Shown here piece by piece: positions 1-11,084 of a stretch of DNA of 64,000 nucleotides. The notes beneath the pieces were generated by a model. The model searched no databases and was not told where the DNA came from. It saw only the letters and a program-made list of their open reading frames with translations. The DNA lies in the NCBI GenBank assembly GCA_001931905.2, contig MSJI02000561.1, forward strand, positions 25,714-89,713. The letters are read 5' to 3'. This stretch comes from Cladosporium sp. IMV 00045. Taxonomy: Eukaryota; Ascomycota; Dothideomycetes; Cladosporiales; Cladosporiaceae. Position 1 is the first letter of the stretch. Each line of letters opens with the position of its first letter. A program made the position numbers and the translations under genes.

Positions 1-255
1 TTTCTGCTGGAACAATACGGCAACGTACAATGAAGATATATGACCTCAAAATGGCATTGGCACACGGCAATATTCCCAAATACATTCCGGACTTTTTATC
101 AGCCCATCGAGACTGAGCCTCCCGTCTCTCGGTACCAAGTCGAGGCCGGATACGAAGCTAAATTTGCGGCCCGGCTGAAAGACATTCCAAGAACTTCGGA
201 GGTGCAATTCAACCTCACCAGCATCCTGCCAGAGGACTTTGAGGATGTTCGTTGA
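1..255 (+). CDS. Possible 3' end of an unidentified upstream gene (partial)
   Basis: An open frame ending at TGA 253-255 has ordinary coding composition, but its function is not recognised. Reading from base 1, the same frame starts FLLEQYGN and meets a TGA at 31-33. Splicing out 25-102 (GTACAA...TATCAG, 78 nt, a multiple of three) would remove that stop and join FLLEQYGN to PIETEPPVSRYQ in the same frame. This would make it the last two exons of a gene whose body lies left of the window. The alternative is a short unrelated ORF starting at ATG 40. No domain or signal peptide is visible. Confidence is low because only the tail is present. Confidence 0.3.
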
Positions 256-785
256 CTACAGGATTGCTAACGGTCAGATTGATCTGAAAACAACGCCGTG
301 GAAGTCTGATTACCGTTTGTAACGACCGATATACAAAGATGCTAATGCTCATCAGAAAGCCACTGATCTGCTCGCTCGTCTGCATCGTCTGATGTGTTGA
401 ATTGATTCTTGGAAGTTTGTTTTGCACCCAAAACCTTACCCCCATACCTGTCGCGAAATCGCTCATCTCACCATGTTTGTTGTGATCTGAGCATTTACCT
501 CTTCCCAAACCTTACCCTCATACCAACTGCGACGACTCATGCAAAGTGTGTTTTGCTCCCCAAAATTAGCTTCCACACCTCATCGCCATCCACTCATTTC
601 ACCATGTTTGTTGTGATCTTAGAGTCCAGCCTCATGCCATGCCAAACTTTGATTACCTCCATTACAATATCGGAGGCTTACTCGTTCATAATGCGAGTAC
701 GTTGCGAGGGAAACGTTATCTCAGCTCAGCATTCCCTTTCATCGGCTACCCTCGACCACTTCTCGTTGCCATGCAACCGATCACC
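256..785. other. Intergenic region with a degenerate direct repeat
   Basis: No gene is seen here. It lies upstream of the PAN-domain gene and holds an imperfect direct repeat (listed separately), so it probably contains that gene's promoter and 5' UTR. The short open frames in it lack coding character. Confidence 0.5.
462..619. repeat. Imperfect direct repeat upstream of the PAN-domain gene
   Basis: Bases 462-488 and 593-619 are two 27-base copies differing at one position, 131 bases apart; both contain CACCATGTTTGTTGTGATCT. Each is preceded by related CCAAAACCTTACC-like text (about 428-450, 504-522 and weaker at 558-575), so the whole 130-base unit looks like an old tandem duplication. Confidence 0.6.
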
Positions 786-3700
786 ATGCCGACGCCTTTG
801 CGACTTCTCGCTCTTGCACAATTATTGAATCAAATCGAAGTGTTGGCTCAGGTAGGGCCTTCGTCGAGTATGTCCCGTTCGATGCAAGTTGCCTACTGGG
901 ATTGAACATCAAGTCTAACACAGGGTCAGTCTGCGATGGCACTGTTACGGTCACTTGGGTCCCGCCCCCGTTCACCTTAACGGTGTATACGAGCGGCACT
1001 TACAATGCCTCCGATGCGACATCTATCACAAGCCCGAGTTCAGGGGCTGGATCACAGAGTAATGCGGTTTCGACAGGTTTGGGACTCGGATCTCAAACGC
1101 TGCCACTATCTCCGCAAGCTACCCTGTCAGTACCCTCAGTCTCCGCGCCCACGGTCGTTCCGACCACGGTCGTGCCTACCATTGATCCGAATGTGAATCC
1201 AGTAAGTAACTTCTTTCCAGCGTCCAGTGCTGAAATGCCAGCCACACCTCTAACTTTAGGCAGATTCCAAGTACGGCATCTTCGACACGAATGTCATCAG
1301 CATCAGCGGGGGATGTGACAGGCAGCTCATCTCGAAGCCCGTCATCAACGCTTGGCCTACCTTCATCCTTGATACCAGGTCTCCCGACCAGTGAATCTGC
1401 GAGCCTACCTGTCACTGAAGTTTCCGTATCGTCGCCTCAAGTTTCTGTATCGTCCCCTACTCTGAGTTTCCCTTCTACAACCCCCGTCGTACCAGTGAGT
1501 ACTCCCTTCCTCCGAGAGAAGCATATAGCGCGATCGACTGACTTACCAAAGATAAGCTCATTGCTCAACGTGCTCAGCACATCGGCGAGCTCGGCAACCG
1601 GGTCTCCCAGCTTTACAACGACCACGAGGACGCAGAGCTTGACAACGTCATCTCAGAACTCTCAACCGCAGTTACCGAACTCCTTAACGCTCTCGATCCC
1701 AGGCGGGTCAAGCGGTCTCAGCATTCTGTCCGTGACGCTCACTGGGTTGAGTACGTCGATGAGCTCCGTGAGTGTGCCGATCGACTTGTTCGGCACTTCA
1801 AGTAGAGGTTCGTCTTCTGTCACCGGCTTCTCTAAGCTTGATTTCAAGTGGCGTTACTAACATTACAGCAGGCTCTCAAGGCTTGACCACGACATCTAGC
1901 ACTCGCTCTACGAGCTCTCGCGCAAGCACGACTTCAACGATTCCCACAGCAAGCGTGTTGGCTCTCATCTCGTGCCCGGACGATGACGGCTTGAACTACC
2001 TGGCACCTGGAGGCAAAGCTTTCCAACTCGAGTGCAACAGGGAGCGAAGGGGCAGCGTCGTGTCGCAAAATGCTCAGCCGGACTTGGAAAGTTGTATCGA
2101 CGCCTGCGATGCCATGCAAGAATGCAGAGCCATTTCGTACGACACTACAAGCTCGATATGCTCATACAAGAGCGACGTCAGTTCCGAAGCAATTCAGGAC
2201 AATACAATTATCTCTGCCTCGCCAATCGATCTATCTTGCTCAGGAGCAGACGGGGCATTGTACCTGGACCATGCAGGCGCTATGTACCAAGTCTTGTGCG
2301 ACTATGGCTTCCCGGATAGCAACATCATCAGTTCTATCCCCAGCGATGACTACTCTGGTTGCTCTGATGACTGTTCTGAGATGGCCGAATGTACTGGCTT
2401 CAGCTATACCGAAGGCATATGCACCTTCTACAGAGGTTTTGGAAGCACCGGATCCGCTCGCAGGGGCACCAACACAGTCGTTCTGCTGGCTAAGCGTGCT
2501 GTAATTGTTGGACCCGACGGCAGCACTATGACCAGCACGAGTTCTGCCTCCACGCTTCCGCCCTACTCTGTCTCTAAATCTATGCCTCTGGTCACTGGCT
2601 CTCGTGTCTCTTCGACTACTTCCAGCAGTTCAAACGGCATTCTCACTGGTATTTCGGCGAGCAACACCTTGAGTCTACCTACCATAACGAACATTGCCAG
2701 CCTTACTACTACCAGTCTTGATGGATCCATTACTCTCCCCACGTCCATCACGGTCCCCAGCTCGGCATCTATACCGAGCCTCAGTGCTACCTCAATTTCA
2801 GTTCCTATCCCGGATGTGTATTCCACTGATCCAACCCTGACCAGCCTGCCAACCATGTCACCATCTCTGAGCGATCTGTTGACATCTTCAAGTCCCAGCA
2901 TCAGCGTCGACGTCCCATCTTCATCAACAACTCTTAGCATTCCTCTCACAAGTCTCAGCATTGACACGATTTCTCTGCCGAGCCCGACAATTTCATCCAT
3001 TTCAATATCATCAATCTCTGCATCTATTTTAGACCCACTTGTCAGTCTCTCATCCGCAACTCCCCCAGCCTCTTTCGGACCCACGCAAACACCCGTGGCA
3101 TATACTTGCCCTGAGTCGGACGGCGAGATACTGATCGAAAACGGCGCGAGCTATGTGTTGAGCTGCAACAGCACCACGTATGGCCAGTCCTATTCTTCCG
3201 AAGTGGCAGCTGCCTCTTTCAACGACTGCTTCCGTGAGTGTGACCAGAGCAGCACGCAAGGAGGCGCAAACTACTGCACGGCTTTCACCTACGAGGGAGC
3301 CGAAGATGGAGCAGGTGCTGGCGCTTGCTATCTGTACAATGGTGTCGCTCAAGACTTTGTGCCTTCAACTCCCGGCAGAACATACATCACTGCCATTCGA
3401 GCAGTCAACTACGCACCTGGAGCTGCTGGCGGCGCCGGATCATCTGTGTTCACGACCTTGCCGAGCCTCACGACTAGTCTCCCGATCAGTCTGACAAGTC
3501 TGACCATCTCTCCATCGATTTCACTTCCTTCAATCTCGATTTCAGATCCGCTCAATCTTTCTGGAAGTTCGAGCACAGCCTCGATCCCATTTTCTACGTC
3601 ATTGTCAAGCATAGACTTATTGACCACTTCCTTGCCCACAATTAGCACTTCGCTTTCGGTTCCGCCAATCACTTGCACGAATGGCGGCAATATCCTCAAT

Positions 3701-4537
3701 GCCTGCATTCTTGCTACCCCAGGTGTCGGCATCACCAGAGGCGTTGGAGTGGCCGGCCCTTCGAACAGTACGATAGTAGACGTTAGTGTCTCCGCAACTC
3801 TCGGAGTTTCGCTCTCCGTGCAGGCAGGTGCAGGTGTAGGAGTCAGTCTGGGCTCATCTGGCCTTGACCTGAGCTTGTCAGGTACGCTCGGGGTCGGTGC
3901 GAGCGTTACAGGCGGTTTGGGCGCCAGTTTGGGCGGCGGTGTGGGCAGCGCATTGGGCGGTATTGGCGGCGGATTGGGCCTGGGAGGCGCCACATCAACA
4001 TCATCATCTGCCACCCCAAGCGCCACGCCTGGAGCAGGCTCGCCAGCTTCGTCCTCGTCTCTGCCGACCTCAACGACCTCTTTCTATGTCACCCCGCTCG
4101 GCCCTGTGGTGACCACAACGACAACCTCCTCCTTTACGCCGTCCACGACAACCGTCTACACCACTTCGACGGTAACCTCATGCCTGACAGGCCTCGGCGG
4201 CATTCTCACCTGCCCGCTCGGCGGTCTCTTCACCACACTGCCATCCACAAGCGGAGCAGTGACCAGCATCAGCACGAGCACCAGCACGCGCACAAGCATC
4301 AGCACAAGCGTGAGCACGAGCACGAGCATCAGCATCAGCTATGTCACCGTCACGGTGTCCAGCACGAGCTCGTCATCTTCATCGTCAGCGAACCAAGCGA
4401 CGATTTCTTCGACTCTGGCAACGATCGCGACGACGACGACGACAACGACGACTTCGTCGTCGAGAACATCGAGCGCATCCACTAGCTCGGCGACTTGCAG
4501 ATTGCTGAATGCGTTTGGAAATTGTATTCTTTTCTAA
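786..4537 (+). CDS. Secreted Ser/Thr-rich protein with three PAN/Apple-like domains
   Basis: Proposed exons are 786-867, 924-1201, 1264-1494, 1552-1801 and 1869-4537, about 1169 aa. Intron 1 has a textbook GTATGT donor at 868, and all junctions keep phase; the 1495-1551 and 1802-1868 introns are less certain. The start at ATG 786 (context CACC) opens a hydrophobic signal peptide, MPTPLRLLALAQLL. Three cysteine-rich PAN/Apple-like segments lie at about 1972-2235, 2239-2450 and 3107-3400. Each begins with C-x3-DG and carries a D/E-x-C-x3-C type core. They are separated by long Ser/Thr/Pro stretches typical of O-glycosylated wall proteins. A Gly/Val/Leu-rich block (3720-3990) and a Ser/Thr tail follow. 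There is no GPI-type hydrophobic end. Role inferred: cell-wall or adhesive surface protein. The specific ligand is unknown. Confidence 0.75.
3674..4525 (+). repeat. Recurring paired-cysteine motif in the PAN protein
   Basis: Within the last exon the pattern C-x(8,9)-C followed by hydrophobic residues occurs three times. The cysteine codons are at 3674/3704 (CTNGGNILNAC), 4181/4211 (CLTGLGGILTC) and 4496/4523 (CRLLNAFGNC, at the extreme C terminus). The intervals are rich in Gly, Leu, Ile and Asn. The first two copies flank the Gly-rich block and the third ends the protein. Confidence 0.6.
4264..4470 (+). repeat. Ser/Thr-coding minisatellite-like tract
   Basis: Degenerate AGCATCAGCACGAGCACC-type repeats encode alternating Ser-Ile/Ser-Thr, followed by an ACGACG run encoding consecutive Thr. 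Such tracts often vary in length between strains. Confidence 0.6.
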
Positions 4538-4728
4538 TCTCTACATGTGAGGACAGGGTCTAATTCATGGCGGCGTTTTATATTTCTTTCCTTTCTACAG
4601 CATGCGCATGGCGTTTAGGATGGCATGGCAGGGGACCTTCTAATCTTCTTGATCATACATTTTCTCTCTTACTCTTTTATTTCCAACACGTAAATCCAAA
4701 TCCAAACATCATCCATACCAACCAGGCT

Positions 4729-6003
4729 CTACCTCTCATTCGGCTCCCGTCCCCTGCCCTCTCCATTGATCGTTCTCGGCACCTCATCAGCCGGCGTGGA
4801 AGCCAAAGCTGCTGCAGGCGCGGTGTTGTTGCGGTACATGAAGAATTGAGCAAAGACAGCAAAGTCCAGGACCAACGTGCCGGCACTCCCGATCAGCCAG
4901 CTCAGGTTGACCAGAATGTACCTGCCGTAGATGGCCGCGGCCTCGCCGGGCTTGCAGTGGCTGCGCTCGTGCCAGTGACCGTGCGAGTGCTTGCTGCAGA
5001 TGGGCTCGAAGGCGAAGATGCTCAGGACGAAAGTGAGGTTGCCGAGGCAGGCGAAAAGGAAGAAGAGCGCGTTGAGGCCCTCGGTGCTCTGCCGGCGGTA
5101 GTTGAGCAGGATCTGCGGCACGCGGCTGCCAAGGTAGAGGACCGCGCAGACGTAGCCGAAGATTTGGCCCCAGAGGCTGAAGTGCAGGGTCGAGGCTTGG
5201 TCGTCGGCGTCCGTGTTGCCGTTTTTGGGCACGGGGGTCGAGGGGCTTAAGTAGTAGCCTGCGATACCGGCTAGGATCACGAGGACGATGGCTGAGCCGT
5301 TGCGGAGGAATGCTTGCAGCCAGGAGCGCGATTGGGTTGGTTTCGCGGCTGACACGTCGTCCTCGCCTTCAGGCTGGGGGTGCATGGGCGTTGCGGGTGA
5401 GAGATGGGTGCCGTTGAGAGAGGTGAAGTGGTCACGGTAAGAGGACTCGGAACGAGTGCGATGGGCGTTGGCGTCTGTTGAGGAAAGAGCCCTTTGCAAT
5501 TCGCCGCGGGCACTGCGTTCGCCAACAAGTGGCGTGCGCTCTGAGGCTTGACCGTCTTCGATGTTGTCGGGCTTGTCAGGCTTGGGGTCTCTCAGGGTGA
5601 AGCCGCGGTAGTAGAAGCACTGAATCAACAGAACAATATCTGCAAGGGTGTAGTAGATGGCGAGGATGATCTGGATCAATGTCAGTGAAGGAGTAGTGTT
5701 ATTTTCCTGGTTGGTATTACCATTGTAGGCATGATGCCCTGCAAGACTCCTCCGGCCATGTTAAAGAAATCGCCCGCTGGATAAGAGAGTCAGTACAGGC
5801 TTAAAGAAAGACATCATCAAGGACCTTCACATACCCAACCAGATGATGATGAATTCGATGCTAAGCCCATCTGCAGACTTCTTGCTGTAGTTTTCTATAA
5901 TTTGCGGCGAAAAGACGACGACCCAGCAGGCAATTGAGATGGATCCCAAGATGCCACTGATGGCCTCAATGTCGAGGCCATAGCCCATGGATGGTGGATA
6001 CAT
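4729..6003 (-). CDS. PQ-loop vacuolar cationic amino-acid transporter (Ypq/PQLC2 family)
   Basis: Exons are 6003-5835, 5776-5721 and 5670-4729 (388 aa), with introns of 58 and 50 nt. The splice joins restore the family sequence around GDFFN and PTM-IILAIYY. Two PQ-loop repeats are visible: FSPQIIENYSKKSADGLS near residue 35 and SRVPQILLNYRRQSTEGLN in the C-terminal half. Both contain the Pro-Gln dipeptide followed by a membrane helix; about seven helices are expected. A long acidic, Ser-rich loop (roughly residues 105-190) separates the halves, as in fungal Ypq1-3. Family members export Lys, Arg and His across the vacuolar or lysosomal membrane. That substrate is inferred from the family, not visible here. 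The start gives MYPPSMGYGLDIE just before the first helix. Confidence 0.88.
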
Positions 6004-6455
6004 GTTGCGTGTATGATAAATTTTTTGGTGACAAGAAGTGATGTCCCAAGCCAATGGCTTCCAGAGCTGGTCCTCGGTGTGTCGGTGAATTTCAATGCAG
6101 CAACGTCGCGTCGCGTGGGTGTTATTTAAGACTGCAGCTCTTGTCCACCAGCAGTGGATGTATGATGTATACTGTGAGGTCGCTGAAGAGACAGTCGGTC
6201 TGCTGGCAATTGACGATTCGCGAATGTACGTCAAGAAAGGAAATCCACCGCCTAGACATTGGTCATGGTCATGCTCATCCGCGAGGTTTGAGTTTTCGGG
6301 AGGAGTTACGTAATTGGGCCGTGCGCCACCAGAGCCTCATTACATGTATTGAAGAGCGGGCTTCGATTGAGTATACTACTGGCGCGTATATATATTCGCA
6401 TATATTCGCATGGGCATTGCACAGCCGCATGGTCGAGGACAAGACCTGATCAATT
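6004..6455. other. Intergenic region
   Basis: Between the stop of the IlvD-like gene and the start of the PQ-loop gene, both on the minus strand. It presumably holds the 3' UTR of the first and the promoter of the second. Nothing else is seen. Confidence 0.5.
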
Positions 6456-8402
6456 CTACGCAGGTCCTGCAGCAGTCAAGAAGTCGAAGTCCGCCCCCTC
6501 CTCGGCTTGGTTCACAGAGCGCATGTAGAGACCACGGTACCCTCTCATCTTCTCTTTGGTAGCCCATGGGTCAGTATTCCCTGTACTTGACCCTTTAGAT
6601 GCCAACTCATCACGTCTTGCATTAATTCTTCTCGTTATCTCCTCTTCGCTCACTTCAACACGCAAGACTCGCCGCTCCAAGTCAAACTCTATCTGGTCTC
6701 CATTCTGGACAACCCCAAGCACAGACTCCGGATGGGCAGACTCGGGCGAAACATGCAGCACAATGGTCCCTCCTGCAGTGCCACTCATTCTTCCGTCTGA
6801 GATCCTCAACATATCGGAAACTCCTTGAGCTGCAAGTTTTCGCGGAATCGGGATCATTCCAGCTTCTGGCATGCCTGGATTCCCTACTGGTCCGATGCCC
6901 TGTAAGATCAAGACGCTATCTTTATCAACTTCAAGATCGAGACGGTCGATACGGGCAGCCATGTCTGCAGAGTTGGCAAATACCACCGCCGCACCGCGGT
7001 GTTTGAGCAGGCGACGATCTTTCGATGCACTGGCTTTCATGACAGCACCTTGCGGCGCCATGTTACCCTTCACAACCACCAGTGATGATTCTGGATATAG
7101 AGGGTCTGACAGTGATCGAATACACTGAGCTGGACTATCCGCAGGCACGGGCACGTACTTAGTCTGATCCAGTAGCTCGCCTAGTGTCTGGCCCGTCACT
7201 GTTTTGGCATCCAGGTGTAGTAGCGGCTTGAGCGTATGCAGTAAAGCGGGCATACCGCCGGCGTTGTGGAAGTCGGTCATGTAGTTCTCGCCGCTGGGTT
7301 TCAAGTCAACGAGGAGAGGTGTCTTCCTCCCGATTTCATTGAAGGTCTCCAAAGTAATCGTTCCAGCAACCGCTGGGTGACGGTTGATAATCGCCATTAG
7401 ATGTACTACGGCATTCGTAGAGCCGCCAATGGCCTGAAGTACGGTGATGGCATTGATGAACGACTCTCGGCTCAGCACGTCTTGTGGTTTTCTTTGCTGC
7501 TCTGCACATCGCACAGCGATACCCCCGGTCTCTTCTGCTATCCGTATTCTGGCGGCAGACACGGCAGCAGCGCTGGCGCCTTTCAACGGCATGAGCCCGA
7601 GAGCTGCAAGAATGCATGCCATGGTACTGGCCGTGCCCATTACTCCACAAGTACCCGCCTGGTATTCGTTAGCATTTGCCAGCAAATGTAATTGGGAATC
7701 TGACTTACGGTCGGGGCAAGCTCCTCATTGATTGCAGAGATTTCTTCGATATCGATCGTGCCAGCTCGAAATTTGGCCCAGTTGTTACGGCAGTCAGTGC
7801 AAGCGCCAACCCTAGTGCCCTTGTGGCTACCGGGCATCATTGGACCAGTCACAAGCTGAACGATCGGCTTGTTTGCAGAAATACCTCCCATCAACTGGGC
7901 TGGTGTAGTCTTGTCGCAGCCTAAGAGCAACTTAAGTTGAATGCGCGATACTCTTCGATGAAAGGGAAGACTGACCTCCGATCAAAACGACCGAATCAAC
8001 GGGCTGCGCCTTGACCATCTCCTCCGTATCCATACTCATCAAATTGCGAAGGTACATCGAAGTCGGGCTAGAGAAGGACTCGTGTATACTGATCGTCGGA
8101 AAATCGACTGCCAGGCCCCCGTTAAGTTGAATGCCGCGTTTGACGGCGTCGATGAGTTGTGGGACATTGCCATGGCACGGATTGAAGCCCGAGTATGTGT
8201 TGACGATACCAATGATGGGACGCGACAAGGCATCTTCACTGTATCCGAGTGCCTTGATGAACACTTTCCTCAGGAAGAGGGAGAAGTGGGCGTCGCCGTA
8301 GGACGCGAGACCTTGTCGGAGACCAGTTCCTGAGGCCAAGGGTTGGGATAAGTCGTAGTCTGCTGGGACGGGGTTTCGATGATTTTCCGGATTGTACGCC
8401 AT
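6456..8402 (-). CDS. IlvD/Edd-family dehydratase (dihydroxy-acid or sugar-acid dehydratase)
   Basis: Exons are 8402-7976, 7920-7709 and 7658-6456 (613 aa), with introns of 55 and 50 nt. The three cysteines that bind the Fe-S cluster in this family are in place: C76 (NPCHGN), C144 (GGCDKTTPA, across the first splice join) and C217 (GTCGVMGTASTMA). Their spacing of 68 and 73 matches the family. The catalytic-base serine lies in DGRMSGT (S505). The enzyme removes water from a 2,3-dihydroxy acid to give a 2-keto acid. The N terminus (MAYNPENHRNPVPADYD) has no mitochondrial presequence, unlike Ilv3 of branched-chain amino-acid synthesis. This is therefore probably a cytosolic paralogue, possibly acting on sugar acids; substrate not determinable from sequence. 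Confidence 0.88.
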
Positions 8403-8686
8403 GTTTCTGTGTGAGATGACGTCTTGCCGTTTCTACCTTCGTATGTGAGCTTGTTCTGATGTCGAGCGCGCAATTAATTGCAATCATGTTGGCACAGCCT
8501 GGTCATCCACAAAAGCTCCACTGCGAAGGGTCGACCGAGGCTGAATTCAGCGGGGCCTTCGGGCAAACATTGTCCGAAGGACTGCGAGAAAGGGACAAAT
8601 ATTTACCGCTCAAATACACTAAATGTTCAGAATAAGCCCTCTTGGTCGATGCGAGGATTCGACGCCTGTGCTTTGCGAGACAATCA

Positions 8687-9322
8687 TCATTTATTGTCGG
8701 CTTTCTCCTCCTTCCCTGGCCTAGGCTTCCTAGGAGCCATCATCTTATGCCCGACAGACCACCTCTCCATCAACTGCGGATCAAATCCCATAGGCAAACC
8801 ACCTCCAGGATTGGACTTAGATTTCCTCTCGGACAGACGAAATCTGTCATTACCGCTTGCATCCTCCTCCGTTGCTCGTTGCGACAGGAAGCGGCCAGAT
8901 CTCTTCTTCGAGGCAGCGAGTTCCGCACGGAGCTTCTCATTGTCCTCTTGAAGTTTCTCGATAATGGCATATAATTTATTAGAAGCCTCAGCCTTCTTCT
9001 CTTCCTTTTCTTCTTCCTCCTCTCCGCCACCGATGAGTTTCTCATGAGCAGCGTCGAGCGCGTCCTCTCGCTCGGCTAAGTCTTCATGCCGTTTTTTGAG
9101 CGCTGCTTCACGCTCGTCCAATTTGGCTTCGCGCTCTTTGAGGCCAGCTTGCGATTCTTCCAGGTTGAAGCTCAGAGTTTTGGAGTCAGAGTTGAGGAGA
9201 CCAGGGCTCGGGATGTCATTCTTGCGGAAAAAGTCCTCTTTTGACTGGCTGAAGTGCTCGTTGTGTTCTTGCTTGCTCCAGTTGCCACTGCTTGATTCCC
9301 AGGATGTGAATGAGGAAGTCAT
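8687..9322 (-). CDS. Hypothetical coiled-coil protein
   Basis: A single exon of 211 aa, not recognised. The centre (residues about 55-150) is a highly charged coiled coil with repeated EREAKLDEREAAL-type heptads, an acidic Glu run (GGGEEEEEKEEKK), then a second leucine-spaced helix (KLYAIIEKLQEDNEKLRAEL). The C terminus is basic and Pro-rich (MMAPRKPRPGKEEK). There is no signal peptide or membrane segment, so it is probably a cytoplasmic or nuclear scaffold-like protein. The start is the only Met near the beginning of the open frame. It lies 284 bases beyond the IlvD-like start on the same strand. Confidence 0.6.
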   Translation of the reverse strand: MTSSFTSWESSSGNWSKQEHNEHFSQSKEDFFRKNDIPSPGLLNSDSKTLSFNLEESQAGLKEREAKLDEREAALKKRHEDLAEREDALDAAHEKLIGGGEEEEEKEEKKAEASNKLYAIIEKLQEDNEKLRAELAASKKRSGRFLSQRATEEDASGNDRFRLSERKSKSNPGGGLPMGFDPQLMERWSVGHKMMAPRKPRPGKEEKADNK

Positions 9323-9858
9323 TTGAGGTTTTTGTCCTTGGCTTGGTTCTAGATCGGTCTGATTGTTTTGAGCTGCTTTGACTAGTACTCTGATGGCTCG
9401 ATTGTGATGGTCAGATGTCTTTGGAGTCTATGAGCATGAAGCAATGCACGGTATAATAGTAAGTCTGTGCTATCTGGTGATGGAGCGTCATAACCGTTAC
9501 ACTAGACCAGCCATGTCCACAAACGGAAACTGCAGAGTACAGGGATTATGGAGGAATACTTCCAGACTCTGCTACCTCGCATTGTTATGCATACATTCTT
9601 CTTTGAGGCGCCGAGATGTCTGCTTTTTTGTATTTCTGTTGCGTACAAGAGGCAAGATGCTAAAAGTCACTGATGTTCGAAGTAGCCCAAGCTAATGCCA
9701 CGGCAAGACACTGATGGTTCCATCAATAGTATACAGACGATTATAATAAGCAAACACGTACAGTATGCCCACAGGCTTTCAAGCGAACTAACAGACACCA
9801 ATACAGTACACATAGACTGCATGTAGTCAAGCCGCGCCATAATCAACACGCTCATCCT
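9323..9858. other. Intergenic region
   Basis: Promoter side of the coiled-coil gene and 3' side of the next minus-strand gene. No further gene or RNA is recognised. Confidence 0.5.
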
Positions 9859-11084
9859 TCAAACCTTCGGACAGCAACACCCATTAGATGGCTCGCAATG
9901 ATTATCCTCCGGAGCATCACCCACGTAAAACAGCAAGCTCGGATACGGCTGGTCGGTATCCTTGTTGGTCATGCCCTTGTTGCGGAAGACTCGGACCTGT
10001 CAGGCACAAAAGTGTCAGCTCAGTCACGGCGTGAACAGGTATCTCATGCTCTACTACCTTGACCACGCTTCTCGCACCAAACGCTTCTTTATGCTGAATG
10101 AGCATCCAAGCCAAAGGTGCTCCAATCTGCGTGCCCAGCAAAGCCTTGCCTTCCTTCGAATTCAGACTGAACTCCGTCCCAGGCCAGAGAGGGATGTCTT
10201 TCTTGACACCGTTCTCATTCATCAAAGCCTTCAGCGCGATCGCCCAGGTTCCCTTGTTTTCCACGTTCAGGAACAGGAAATACTTGAGTCCAGACACCGA
10301 AGTCTTCGCCCGACCGCACAACTTGGAGTACTCAAGAAACAGCACGTCGGAGTACTGTGCGAGCGGGACCAATTCACCCTGGATGTTCTTGTCCTGTGCT
10401 TCGTGGCGAGGCGAGTAGACGTAGTAGGGAATGACCAGACCGGCAGCTACGTTGATTGCTTGGTCGTACACTCCTTTCGAAGCCTGTTCGAAACCAGTGA
10501 GCAAATCTGCCTCTGGTAAAATCCAATTTCGTGGCAACGCGACTTACCACAAACTTCGTCCCATCGACTTCAACCGCCGTGTCTTGCAACAATTTCACGT
10601 TCTGATTATCCTTGCTCGCCGTATCAACAGCAAGCTCATCCATCACGTCGTTAACTCCCATGTAAGCCCAATTCACCTGGTCTTTCTTCTCCGTCCATCC
10701 GTACTGCTTCAACGCCCCGGCATTGGTCCACTTGCTTTGCGAGCTCCGCAGAGATTGCAGTTTCGGGTTGGTCTTCATCCGGGTCAGAGCATCGTCAGCG
10801 TTAGCGGCAAGCATGTAAAGCATACTGCAGCCTTTCGCTGCAGAAGATGCGAGCTCGTCATCTGTGGCGGCGGGGGGTTGTTTTGGCGCGCGGCGAAGGA
10901 TACGGTTGGGAGTCAGGATGGGGAAGACATTGTCTTCTGGCGAATGCAGACCGGTCACGTTTCCGAGGTGCAGAGGCTCGGAACGTTGCTTCAGAGGTAT
11001 GTTCGTGCTTTCGTCGGTCGTAACATAGCTGGAGATGCTGTTCGATGGCCGAAAAAGAACTCGACCCAGTGCCAAAGGGATCAA
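9859..11084 (-). CDS. Unrecognised, probably secreted or membrane-anchored protein; 5' end unresolved
   Basis: Supported exons: ...-10548, 10483-10058 and 9996-9859, with introns 10484-10547 (GTAAGT...AACAG) and 9997-10057. The part shown has about 366 codons. The open frame continues upstream of 11084 and encodes a hydrophobic stretch (ALLAFLVNSWLIPLALG) like a signal peptide or anchor. No ATG occurs in that frame before a TAG near 11164, so an upstream exon or non-ATG start is needed. A GTATGT donor-like site near 11169 fits a 5' intron. The middle exon has features of a folded enzyme-like domain but no family is recognised. The protein ends with a Cys cluster, NGCCCPKV. Confidence 0.6.

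Noticed and set aside
4264..4470. Repeat array considered as a CRISPR-like or satellite array
   Set aside because: It is a degenerate coding tract for Ser/Thr in frame with the gene, without spacer structure.
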